This document shows, in pieces, positions 17,830 to 26,148 of a stretch of 64,000 nucleotides of DNA (position 1 is its first letter; the number at the start of each line of letters is the position of its first letter). The stretch lies in contig NZ_UGGU01000003.1 in NCBI RefSeq assembly GCF_900450765.1, positions 434,001-498,000 on the forward strand, read 5' to 3'. The stretch is from Fusobacterium necrogenes (GTDB lineage: Bacteria; Fusobacteriota; Fusobacteriia; Fusobacteriales; Fusobacteriaceae). The notes under the pieces were generated by a model. It did not search any database and had not been told where the DNA came from. It was given only the letters and a program-made list of their open reading frames with translations. Position numbers and translations under genes: made by a program.

Positions 17830-17858
17830 GACATTATAACATTGATATGTTATTATTC
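17830..17858 (+). promoter_or_regulatory. Divergent promoter with MarR-type operator
   Basis: TTGACA (17830-17835), a 17-nt spacer and TATTAT (17853-17858) form a strong promoter for the reductase. On the minus strand TATAAT (17840-17835) can serve marR. ATAACAT-TGAT-ATGTTAT (17838-17855), with 7-bp arms, lies between the -35 and -10 and overlaps both promoters. This is an ideal repressor position. Confidence 0.7.
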
Positions 17859-17922
17859 ATAGTATAAAAATATTTCTTATTAAGTAATATTTTTAAAAAG
17901 TAATATTCTTGGGAGGTATATA

Positions 17923-18924
17923 ATGAAAAAATTTAGGGCTCTAGTTGTAAGGGATATGGATTCAGAGATTAACTATGCTATAGAGGATGTAGATATTAAT
18001 ATGTTGAGTGAGGGTGAACTTATAATAAGAGTAGAGTATTCTTCAGTAAATTATAAAGATATGTTAGCGGTGAAGAAAAATGGAGGAGTGATTAGAAATT
18101 ACCCTATGATTCCTGGAATAGATTTAGCTGGAGAAGTTGTTAATTCTAAAGATGAGAGATTTAAAATAGGAGATCACATACTAGTTACTGGATTTCAAAC
18201 TGGAATGACTCATACAGGAGGATATTCAGAGTATGCCCGTATTCCTGCTGATTGGGTAGTGTTGATACCAAATGGACTTACATCAAAAGAAGTAATGATA
18301 ATAGGAACAGCTGGATTCACAGCGGCTTTATCTATAATTGCTTTGGAAAAAGGAGGTATGTGTGAAAAAAATCAACCTGAAATATTAGTTACAGGGGCAT
18401 CAGGGGGCGTTGGGAGCATAGCTACTCAATTACTTCTGAAAAGTGGATATAAAAATATTTCAGTATTAAGTAAAGATAAAGATGTAGAGGGAGAATTTTT
18501 GAAATCTTTAGGAGTAAAAAATATATATAATTTAGAAGATATCTCTCCAGAATCAGAGAAAGGAAAACCATTAGGAAAACAAAAATTTAACTATATATTG
18601 GATACAGTAGGAGGATTAGTAGCTTCTAGATTGCTTGGAAATATTTATTATGGTGGTAGTATGAGTATGTGTGGAAATGCTGCTGGGATAAAGTTCGAAA
18701 CAACTGTACTTCCTTTTATATTACGTGGGATAAATATTTTAGGAATTGATTCTGTAAATTTTCCAAGAGAAAAAAGAGATGAGATATGGGAAAAATTTAT
18801 AAATGAATGGAATATAATGAAAGAACTTCCATTTCAAGAGGTAAAGTTAGATAATATAGCCGAGGTATTTAAGGCTATTCAAGATGGAAAACATAGTGGA
18901 AGAACAGTGGTAAAAATAGGATAA
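17923..18924 (+). CDS. Zinc-independent medium-chain reductase, YhdH/AcuI family
   Basis: Cytoplasmic NADPH-dependent oxidoreductase of 333 residues. The GroES-like N-terminal domain has S-S-V-N-Y-K-D-M-L and P-G-I-D-L-A-G-E-V, both typical of YhdH/AcuI, which reduces acrylyl-CoA or small quinone-like electrophiles. The Rossmann part has V-T-G-A-S-G-G-V-G-S at about 158-167. It ends with S-G-R-T-V-V, also standard. GGGAGG precedes the ATG. It is single and divergent from marR, so it is probably induced by a small toxic or electrophilic compound. The exact substrate is not shown by sequence. Confidence 0.88.
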   Translation: MKKFRALVVRDMDSEINYAIEDVDINMLSEGELIIRVEYSSVNYKDMLAVKKNGGVIRNYPMIPGIDLAGEVVNSKDERFKIGDHILVTGFQTGMTHTGGYSEYARIPADWVVLIPNGLTSKEVMIIGTAGFTAALSIIALEKGGMCEKNQPEILVTGASGGVGSIATQLLLKSGYKNISVLSKDKDVEGEFLKSLGVKNIYNLEDISPESEKGKPLGKQKFNYILDTVGGLVASRLLGNIYYGGSMSMCGNAAGIKFETTVLPFILRGINILGIDSVNFPREKRDEIWEKFINEWNIMKELPFQEVKLDNIAEVFKAIQDGKHSGRTVVKIG

Positions 18925-19035
18925 ATTAATTTATGAGAAATAATCTAAAATTTATTGTTTATCATGTGAGAAGTTTAGATATAATTGAAAAATGATTGTA
19001 ATATCAAAGAGTTTACTTTTAGGAGTTGAATAAAA

Positions 19036-19069
19036 ATGAGCTTTCTATATTATAGAGAGCTCATTTTTT
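19036..19069. terminator. Bidirectional terminator between convergent genes
   Basis: ATGAGCT (19036-19042) pairs with AGCTCAT (19058-19064), extended inward by TCTAT/ATAGA. It has T6 after it on the plus strand and a T run on the minus strand. It serves both the reductase and the P1 peptidase genes. Confidence 0.85.
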
Positions 19070-19074
19070 CTCTG

Positions 19075-20055
19075 TTAAATAACTTTAGTATCATTTAGAT
19101 CTCGATAAGATTTTAATCCATAAGCAGATTGAGCTTGAGTAACGGCTTTATGTATAGCTTTTTCCATAACATAAGCAGCTAAAGTTCCTAGAATATCTGT
19201 ATTTGTTTCTATTTTTCCAGTTCCTAATGCAAAAATAGTATCTCCATCTAATGATGTATGTACTGGAGATATAGCTCTAGCATATCCATTGTGTGCCATA
19301 GAAGCAATTTTTGTAGCTTGAGCTTTAGTAAGTTTAGCATTAGTCACTATACATCCTATTGTAGTGTTAGTATTTTTTAATGTGTTGTAATTTATATCTA
19401 AGTTTTTCCACATTTCTTCTTTAGTACTTATGATTTTATTTTTTTCTTCATTTAAAAGTCCAGCTAAAAATCTATTTGTTTCATTATCTATAACATTTCC
19501 TATGGCATTGACTCCAACTATTGCTCCCACTTTTAGATTTTTCAATTCTATACAATAGATTCCTAGTCCAGATTTCATAGCTCTATCCATTCCTCTATAT
19601 TTTCCTACACTAGCCCCTGTACCAACTCCATAATTTCCTTCTTGAATACAATTTTTTTCTGAATTACAACAAGCTTGATATCCCATAGCTTTGTCTGGTC
19701 TAATTGTTGAATCTCCTATTCTTAAATCAAAGAGAGAAGCTCCACAGACTATTGGAACTACCCCTATTCCTACATCAAATCCAATCCCTCTCTCTTCTAA
19801 ATACTGCATAACTCCACTAGTAGCTTCTAATCCAAAAGCACTTCCACCAGAAAGAACTATACCATGTACCCTATCCACTGTATTAATTGGATTTAAAAGT
19901 TCTGTTTCATGAGAAGCAGGTCCTCCTCCTCTTACATCTACTCCAGCACAACCACCTTTTTCACAAATAACGACTGTACAACCTGTACCAGCTTCTATAT
20001 TTTGAGCATTTCCTATTCTTATTCCTTCTATATCTGTTATTTTTATTTCCTTCAC
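19075..20055 (-). CDS. P1-family (DmpA-like) peptidase
   Basis: N-terminal-nucleophile aminopeptidase/D-esterase family protein of 326 residues (peptidase S58). Family motifs include G-I-R-I-G-N-A near 10-16, G-T-G-C-T-V-V, V-D-V-R-G-G-G-P, L-S-G-G-S-A-F-G-L and, near 230, N-T-T-I-G-C-I-V-T-N-A. In this family the precursor cleaves itself before a Ser or Thr in that last segment; here Thr occupies the place. GTG is the start, with GGGGGA 9 nt upstream. No signal peptide is seen, so it is likely cytoplasmic. Natural substrates of such enzymes are usually unknown; small amino-terminal peptides or amides are probable. Confidence 0.88.
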   Translation of the reverse strand: MKEIKITDIEGIRIGNAQNIEAGTGCTVVICEKGGCAGVDVRGGGPASHETELLNPINTVDRVHGIVLSGGSAFGLEATSGVMQYLEERGIGFDVGIGVVPIVCGASLFDLRIGDSTIRPDKAMGYQACCNSEKNCIQEGNYGVGTGASVGKYRGMDRAMKSGLGIYCIELKNLKVGAIVGVNAIGNVIDNETNRFLAGLLNEEKNKIISTKEEMWKNLDINYNTLKNTNTTIGCIVTNAKLTKAQATKIASMAHNGYARAISPVHTSLDGDTIFALGTGKIETNTDILGTLAAYVMEKAIHKAVTQAQSAYGLKSYRDLNDTKVI

Positions 20056-20235
20056 TTTTATTTATCCCCCATAGATTTCTCTTAAATCTTTTTTTATATT
20101 AATTTTATCACGAAACAGTTTTAAAATAAACCTTCTATATAATTTTATGTAAAATTAATATTTTTAAAAATATAAATAATTCATTAAAAAAATATTTATC
20201 AATATTGTATATATTATATAATATACTTTCAATTG

Positions 20236-20264
20236 TTGACATTAAAGACGGTTTATAGGATAAT
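20236..20264 (+). promoter_or_regulatory. Promoter of autotransporter 1
   Basis: TTGACA (20236-20241), 17 nt, then GATAAT (20259-20264). The second autotransporter has the same two hexamers with the same spacing, which supports both. Confidence 0.75.
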
Positions 20265-20326
20265 ATAATGAATAAAATATGTTTAAAAATATAGAAAAAG
20301 TATCTATTAAAATAGGGGAGTTACTT

Positions 20327-21676
20327 ATGAAAGAAGATATTAAAAAATCAATAAAAAGATGCCTAAAAAGAAAGGTTACAATAACATTGGGAATGATGGT
20401 AGCCTTTATGATAACAGGGGGAATGGTTTATTCCAATGATGGTGTGATAAATCAAGAAGTAAGTATTAAGGTAGAGAATGGAATAATTACAGTTACTCCA
20501 GAGGGAGCTGGAATAGTAGAAGGAAATACTTGGATTAATAATGGTAAGATAGAGGGAACTAATGGAAATGGAGTTATAATAGAGGGAGATTATGAGGATT
20601 TTAATTTAATAAATAAAGGAATAATTATAGGTAATGGTAGGGGAGAATATTCTGGAAATGGAATATTTAATAAAAAAGCAATGAATATATTAATAAATAA
20701 AGGAATAATATCAGGAAATGGTGATAGTTTAAATATAAATTCTTTAGGAAATGGAATATATAGTTTAAGAGAAATAAACACATTAATAAATGAAGGAATA
20801 ATTTCAGGAAATGCTACTGGTACAGGGAGCGTTTTAGGAAATGGAATATATAGTTTGAGAGAAATAAATACATTAATAAATAAAGGAATAATATCTGGCT
20901 TTTCAGATAATTCAGGAAATTATAGTGGAAATGGAATCATTCAAAATAGTGGAGAGATAATAACATTAACAAATAGTGGAACAATCTCAGGAAATGGTTC
21001 AGGTGGTAGAGCAGGAAGTGGTATACTTATTTATAATAGTAGAGTAGGAGAAATACTTAATAAAGGAATAATAATAGGAAGTAGTTCAACAGGGGAATCA
21101 GGAGCAGGAGTATATTGCCATGGTCAAGAAAGTTATCTTCAAAAAATACTTAACAATGGAGTAATTTCAGGTAATTCTTCTGGAGAGTCTTTTGGAACTG
21201 GAATACTTAATAGAGGAAGAGGGATAGAAGAAATACTTAACAGTGGAATAGTTTCTCCTAAAAATTTAGAATCTAATTTTGGAGCTGGAATTCTTTTTGA
21301 GAATAAAATAGGAAAAATATTTAATAAAGGAGTAATTTTAGGAATTAGTGGAGGAGCGTCTATAGCTTTTGGACAAGGTATTCTTATTCATAATAGTGGA
21401 AATACAGAAGTAATAAGTAACAGTGGAATGATTACAGGAAAAGGCAAAAATGGAAATAGTTTAGGAAATGGAATATATAATTTAGGAATAATAAGTACTC
21501 TAACAAACTATGGAATAATAGCAGGAAGTAATAAGGCTATTTATAATAATAATGGAACTATAACTACTCGAAACAACTATGGACTATTGATAGATGGTGC
21601 TGGAACAGATAATGAAAAAGTAAATGCTGGAGCTAGTGGAGAGATAACAGAAGGGGGGAGTATAAGGGATATATAG
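20327..21676 (+). CDS. Autotransporter 1, N-terminal fragment (frameshifted at G6)
   Basis: N-terminal 449 residues of a surface autotransporter. ATG 20327 with GGGGAG 6 nt upstream matches the start layout of the intact paralogue downstream. A long basic N region precedes a hydrophobic signal helix ending about V-Y-S (residue 36). Residues about 110-405 are ten glycine- and asparagine-rich repeats of 29-31 residues, of the form G-N-G-I...I-N-K-G-I-I-S-G-N, which predict a beta-helix. The frame ends at 21676 with a few unrelated residues after a G6 tract (21653-21658). Adding one G joins it to the downstream frame and matches the paralogue's T-E-E-G-E-Y-K-G-Y. Without a barrel this fragment could not be surface-anchored. 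Confidence 0.85.
   Translation: MKEDIKKSIKRCLKRKVTITLGMMVAFMITGGMVYSNDGVINQEVSIKVENGIITVTPEGAGIVEGNTWINNGKIEGTNGNGVIIEGDYEDFNLINKGIIIGNGRGEYSGNGIFNKKAMNILINKGIISGNGDSLNINSLGNGIYSLREINTLINEGIISGNATGTGSVLGNGIYSLREINTLINKGIISGFSDNSGNYSGNGIIQNSGEIITLTNSGTISGNGSGGRAGSGILIYNSRVGEILNKGIIIGSSSTGESGAGVYCHGQESYLQKILNNGVISGNSSGESFGTGILNRGRGIEEILNSGIVSPKNLESNFGAGILFENKIGKIFNKGVILGISGGASIAFGQGILIHNSGNTEVISNSGMITGKGKNGNSLGNGIYNLGIISTLTNYGIIAGSNKAIYNNNGTITTRNNYGLLIDGAGTDNEKVNAGASGEITEGGSIRDI
20653..21543 (+). repeat. Ten in-frame degenerate repeats in autotransporter 1 passenger
   Basis: Units of about 87-93 bp each encode a G-x-G-I-x-N-x-x-x-I-x-x-L-x-N-x-G-I-I-x-G pattern. The units at about 20749 and 20839 are closest to each other (both contain I-Y-S-L-R-E-I-N-T-L-I-N). 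They predict successive rungs of a beta-helix and could change in number by recombination. Confidence 0.7.
21653..21658 (+). repeat. Homopolymeric G6 tract at the frameshift
   Basis: Six G lie at the exact place where autotransporter 1 leaves frame. The paralogue has GAAGAGGGAGAG here. With seven G the reading is T-E-G-G-E-Y-K-G-Y, continuous with the downstream frame. The start-to-stop length is 5480 nt, one short of a multiple of three. It may be a slipped-strand switch, a fixed mutation or a sequencing error. Confidence 0.8.
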
Positions 21677-21726
21677 TAAAAAATACTATTGAAAATACAA
21701 ATGAGCAATATAAGGATTTAACTACA

Positions 21727-24700
21727 ATGATTGAAAGTGATATTACTTTATCTGGCAATAGTGAAAAATTAATAATCAGTGGCTATAACAAAGGTTTAAA
21801 AGTTAAAAAAGATTTAACTCTTTCCAATTCCATTGTAAATAGTTATACAACAGCTATTAATATTGATGGTGGAAATTTTACAGGAGATAGTATAATTATC
21901 AATGGCGGAATAGATGAAACAAGCGCTACTATTAAAGGGAGTGCCAACGCAGATAATCTAACTTTAACAGGTAATTCAATTATTAATGGTAATATTGATA
22001 TGGGAGATGGGACTGATACAATCAGTTTAACATCTTCTACACTTAATGGAGATATTACAGCTGATGGAGATACTATAACTATGAACACATCAAGTATCAA
22101 TGGTAACTCAAATTTAACTAACAGTAATATGGATTTAACTAGTACAACTTTAAATGGAGATATTACAGCTAATGGGGGGAAAATAAATATCTCTAGAACA
22201 GATAACGGATTATTTAATGTAGGAACTACTACAATCAATGGAGATATTAGCCTTACTAATGGGGAGATATATGTAAAAGATGGTTCAATTATCAACGGAG
22301 ATATCACATTAAATGGTAATAAGACAACTGTTTGGTTAGATAAAAATCAAGCTATCAATGATAAGATTAATATTGCTGATAGTGTTACAGAGAAAGTTTT
22401 AGGGGTTAATTATAATGTAACTGATGATGAGATGACAGCTCTAGTAACTCAAAGCAGTAATTTTAATAGTATAAAATTAAAAGATGGTGGAAATACTATT
22501 ACCTTAATAGATTTAAATATAAGTTCTATTACAGGTGGAAGTGGAGTAGATGTTTTCAAATCTACTATTACTGAATTTGTAGGAAAAACAATAGATGGTG
22601 GGGAAGGTAGTGATACTCTAGCTCTAACTGACAATATCACAGAAGGAAATCAAGTTGATTTTTCAAAGGTAAAAAATGTAGAAAATTTACAACTAGCTGA
22701 TGGTGGAAACACTCTTGATGTTCATGTTTCCCCTTTTACAACTATCATAGGTGGAAGTGGAGATGACAATTTCACTAACGTAGGTTCTACTATTTTATTT
22801 GGAATAAAGGGTGGAGAGGGTACTGACACTATTACTATGAATAAAGTGCTATACTTAAGTAATGATGAAGTAAACACTATATTTGATACCAATAGTATAG
22901 AACAATTAAACCTAGATAATAGTATAAATAACGAGATATTTTTAGATGAATTGACTCATCTTAGTAAGATAAATTTTGGTACAAATGGAAGTAATATACT
23001 TAATTTAGGAAGAGGAAGTAGTGGAATAGAGTTTGATTTTACTCAAGAAAATCTTATTAATGGTAATGTAAAAGTTGACTTACATGGCAATATTGCAATT
23101 CTTAATTCTATATCAAGTGGAAACACTGTTACTATTAGTAAAGATTTTATGGTTGGAGATAGTAATGTAATTTTATATGGGAATACTATTAAACTTAATT
23201 TAAGTCAAGATACAGATTTTTCAAAAGGGATAGAAACTACTTTAACACTAGATAAAAATGGGGTGTTAGGAGGCGATACCACAGTTGAAACCTATGCTTT
23301 CTTAAGAACTGATGGAGATACTATCACTGTTAAGGATTGGAAAGAGCTTTCAGGGGATATAAATGCAACTGACACTGACAGTATAATCTATAACAGTATA
23401 GTTAAAGATTTTAATAAAGATGGAGTGTATGGAGCTTTAACTAAGTGGGAGTCAGATAGTATTGTTAATTGGATAGAAAATGGTGGATTTACATTGGGAG
23501 ATTATACTTTCCAAGATAATAAAGAGCAATATAATGGAATAGTATCTAGTGGAACTTTAACTGTAGATACAGGTGTAGGTGGAGAGTTACAAGGTTTCTC
23601 TATTGAAGATTTGTCATCTAAAGGGTTTGTAATAAAAAATAATACTCAAAATGGAGATGGAACAGTAACTTTTACAGGGGATACAGTAGTTGATGGTAAT
23701 ATTGTCAATAGTTCATCAGAGAATACCAAATTAGTTTTTGGTGGAACAACAACAGTAGGTAATATAGACAGTAGTAAGTCCACAGCTAGCACTACTATTG
23801 ATATAGATAATAAGTTTTCATCTGGAAATATTATATTTAATGGTCAAGATAATAAATTAAATATTGATAACTCATCTAATGTAAATAGTATTGGAACAAT
23901 ATCTGGTAAGGTAGATATTACAATAGATACTATTGGAGAAAATTCTGATGGATTTGATAAAGTCCTTACTGGAGCTAATGCTGGACTAAGTGAAAGCAAA
24001 GATAACAACTCTATCACAGTAACTAACCAAGCTAATGGTTTAGAACTTGATACAGAATATAATGGAACTTTGACATTTAATGGAGCAGATAATAATATTA
24101 TTTTGGGTAGCAATATTGCTAATCTTGTTATGGGAAGTGGAGCTGATATTATCAATTTAGACACTTCTAAATTTGAAGATGAAATATTTGTAAATGTAGA
24201 TGGTAAAGATGGAGATGATATATTCAACATAGGTTCTCATATATTCACTTTAGAAAATAGTATCAATCAAAAATTAGCTGGAAAAACTTTAACAGGAACT
24301 ATCAACTCTTTTGAAGAGATAAATATCAATGAGAGTATTAACCTTGCTAGCGATTTAGAGATTACCGGAGCAAATAAAATAACTATTGGAGCTGGAAAAG
24401 AGTTAGGATTAAATGTAGATTATACTAAAACTGAAGATGGAAAAGTAACTGGACACGCTCTATATGACAATGGAATAGAGGTTAATAATAACAGTGGAAA
24501 AATTGTAGTAGGAACTTCTACAGCTAATGAAGATAGAGTAATTTCAATGGGAAATGGAGATACAGCTTCTACTATAACAAATGGAGAAAATATTGTTATG
24601 TCTGAGTCAATTAATCATAGTGTTGAGTATGATAAAACTAATAATGAATTAGAGGTAAAGGTTAAAAAAGATTTAGAGTTAGGAAAAAATGAAAATGTTA

Positions 24701-25806
24701 AATACTCTCACTTAAATAAAATTTACCAAAGTATAGTTGATGCTGGTAAGATTGGCTTGATGTCACCAAGCTCTACCCTTATAGATAAAACAGAAGATGA
24801 GGCTATCAAAGCTCAATTGGAATTTTATGGAAAAATCTATAATTCAACACCATATGCTTACTCAAATGATATCTCAAGGGAAACAGCTAATATGGTAAAT
24901 GATAGTATAATGGATAGTAGATTTAAAGCAAATGAAGGAAGCTGGCTACACTATGGAGCAATAGCTGGACAGGGGTATGATGATGACAACTCTTACTATG
25001 GTAGAGGATATTACAACTCTGTTGATTTAGGAGTAGCAGAGGTAGATATAGAGTCAGATATCTATTCAGCTTACTATATGGGAGAGTATGGAAAAACAGA
25101 TAAATTAGCTCTTGGATATGTAATAGCTGGAAATAATAGCAATACAGATATAGGAGAGAGCGACTTAAAAGGAAGTGGATATTACTTAGGTGCTTATACT
25201 AAGTACAGCGCAGGAAACCTTAGATTGATAGCTGGATTAGGTTACCAACACAACTATTATAAAGCAGATAGAAGAGTGTCAAATAAGTATCAATTAATGA
25301 CAATTTGGAAAAAATACACTGATGACACATTAACAGCTTATTCTGGAGTAAAATATATCCATAATTTAACTGATGGTTTAACGTTTGAACCATATGCAAG
25401 AGTAAGTTTAACACAGGTTATGCAACATTCTATAAATGAGGCAGATAACGGAGATTTATCTATCTCAGTAGATGGAAAAGGTTTCACTACATTAGATAGT
25501 GAGATAGGAGTAGACTTAGTAAAATCTACAGTAGTAAAGGATGGAAAGGTAAATCTAATAGCTGGAGTTGGAGCAGAGATTATGCTAGATGGATATGAGA
25601 GAGAAAATCTAACAGCCAAAGTCAATGGTTCAAGCAAAACTTTTGATATAGTATCAGAGAAAGAGGAAAACTTTAGAGGGAAGGTTAGCTTAGGAGTAGA
25701 GTATGAAAAAACAAATGGAGTATTCTACAATGCTAAGGGAAGTTATATAAGAACAGAGGATAATAATAACTATAATTTTGAAGTTGGAATAGGATATAAG
25801 TTCTAG
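21727..25806 (+). CDS. Autotransporter 1, C-terminal passenger and beta-barrel (out of frame with its start)
   Basis: 1359 residues counted from the first ATG; homologous coding sequence begins just upstream, after the G6 tract. The passenger continues with beta-helix repeats (I-N-G-D-I-T), then four spaced RTX-like motifs G-G-x-G-x-D at about 22534-22830. The last 280 or so residues form a type Va autotransporter barrel ending G-I-G-Y-K-F, the C-terminal aromatic used by the Bam machinery. It has no signal peptide of its own and no ribosome binding site at 21727, so it is probably produced only when frame is restored. The barrel is nearly identical to that of the next gene. Confidence 0.85.
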   Translation: MIESDITLSGNSEKLIISGYNKGLKVKKDLTLSNSIVNSYTTAINIDGGNFTGDSIIINGGIDETSATIKGSANADNLTLTGNSIINGNIDMGDGTDTISLTSSTLNGDITADGDTITMNTSSINGNSNLTNSNMDLTSTTLNGDITANGGKINISRTDNGLFNVGTTTINGDISLTNGEIYVKDGSIINGDITLNGNKTTVWLDKNQAINDKINIADSVTEKVLGVNYNVTDDEMTALVTQSSNFNSIKLKDGGNTITLIDLNISSITGGSGVDVFKSTITEFVGKTIDGGEGSDTLALTDNITEGNQVDFSKVKNVENLQLADGGNTLDVHVSPFTTIIGGSGDDNFTNVGSTILFGIKGGEGTDTITMNKVLYLSNDEVNTIFDTNSIEQLNLDNSINNEIFLDELTHLSKINFGTNGSNILNLGRGSSGIEFDFTQENLINGNVKVDLHGNIAILNSISSGNTVTISKDFMVGDSNVILYGNTIKLNLSQDTDFSKGIETTLTLDKNGVLGGDTTVETYAFLRTDGDTITVKDWKELSGDINATDTDSIIYNSIVKDFNKDGVYGALTKWESDSIVNWIENGGFTLGDYTFQDNKEQYNGIVSSGTLTVDTGVGGELQGFSIEDLSSKGFVIKNNTQNGDGTVTFTGDTVVDGNIVNSSSENTKLVFGGTTTVGNIDSSKSTASTTIDIDNKFSSGNIIFNGQDNKLNIDNSSNVNSIGTISGKVDITIDTIGENSDGFDKVLTGANAGLSESKDNNSITVTNQANGLELDTEYNGTLTFNGADNNIILGSNIANLVMGSGADIINLDTSKFEDEIFVNVDGKDGDDIFNIGSHIFTLENSINQKLAGKTLTGTINSFEEININESINLASDLEITGANKITIGAGKELGLNVDYTKTEDGKVTGHALYDNGIEVNNNSGKIVVGTSTANEDRVISMGNGDTASTITNGENIVMSESINHSVEYDKTNNELEVKVKKDLELGKNENVKYSHLNKIYQSIVDAGKIGLMSPSSTLIDKTEDEAIKAQLEFYGKIYNSTPYAYSNDISRETANMVNDSIMDSRFKANEGSWLHYGAIAGQGYDDDNSYYGRGYYNSVDLGVAEVDIESDIYSAYYMGEYGKTDKLALGYVIAGNNSNTDIGESDLKGSGYYLGAYTKYSAGNLRLIAGLGYQHNYYKADRRVSNKYQLMTIWKKYTDDTLTAYSGVKYIHNLTDGLTFEPYARVSLTQVMQHSINEADNGDLSISVDGKGFTTLDSEIGVDLVKSTVVKDGKVNLIAGVGAEIMLDGYERENLTAKVNGSSKTFDIVSEKEENFRGKVSLGVEYEKTNGVFYNAKGSYIRTEDNNNYNFEVGIGYKF
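24786..25760 (+). repeat. Direct repeat, barrel copy 1
   Basis: About 970 bp encoding the autotransporter barrel. Compared by eye with the copy 7692 bp downstream, I count about 16 differences, and roughly 340 bp (about 25034-25374) show none. Sequence on both sides diverges quickly. Confidence 0.85.
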
Positions 25807-25831
25807 CTTAAGTTGATAAAAGTTATGAGAG

Positions 25832-25886
25832 AAAAAAGCTATTATAGTTGGGATTAGTTATCAATTTATAGTAGCTTTTTCTTTTT
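25832..25886 (+). terminator. Terminator of autotransporter 1
   Basis: AAAAAGCTATTATA pairs with TATAGTAGCTTTTT through one G-U pair and a loop of about 20 nt, followed by CTTTTTC. Confidence 0.7.
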
Positions 25887-26057
25887 CTAACTAGTTTAAT
25901 TTTTCTTTATAGATTATACAATTCTTCGAGTTTTCTTTAAATTATTTTCACTATCTAAGTAGTTATGATTTCTTTAATAATAAAAATTGATTCTACTAAA
26001 ATTTTAGTAAGAAAAAAGATTTAATAATTACCTTAATTATAGAGTAATTTTTGATTA

Positions 26058-26086
26058 TTGACAGTAAAAATATTTTGTAAGATAAT
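26058..26086 (+). promoter_or_regulatory. Promoter of autotransporter 2
   Basis: TTGACA (26058-26063), 17 nt, GATAAT (26081-26086), matching the promoter of autotransporter 1 in both hexamers and spacing. Confidence 0.75.
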
Positions 26087-26148
26087 GTATTAAAGATAAA
26101 TTTATTGAAAGATAATGGGAAATATTTATTAAAATAGAGGTGCTCACT

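Larger units (their letters stand above)
25807..26148. other. Intergenic region between the two autotransporters
   Basis: It holds the terminator of autotransporter 1 near its start and the promoter of autotransporter 2 near its end. The 170 bases between are AT-rich with no open frame, repeat or mobile element that I can see. Confidence 0.6.

Noticed and set aside
21727-21800. Independent start of the C-terminal autotransporter part at ATG 21727
   Set aside because: No ribosome binding site or signal peptide; homology to the paralogue begins upstream of this ATG.
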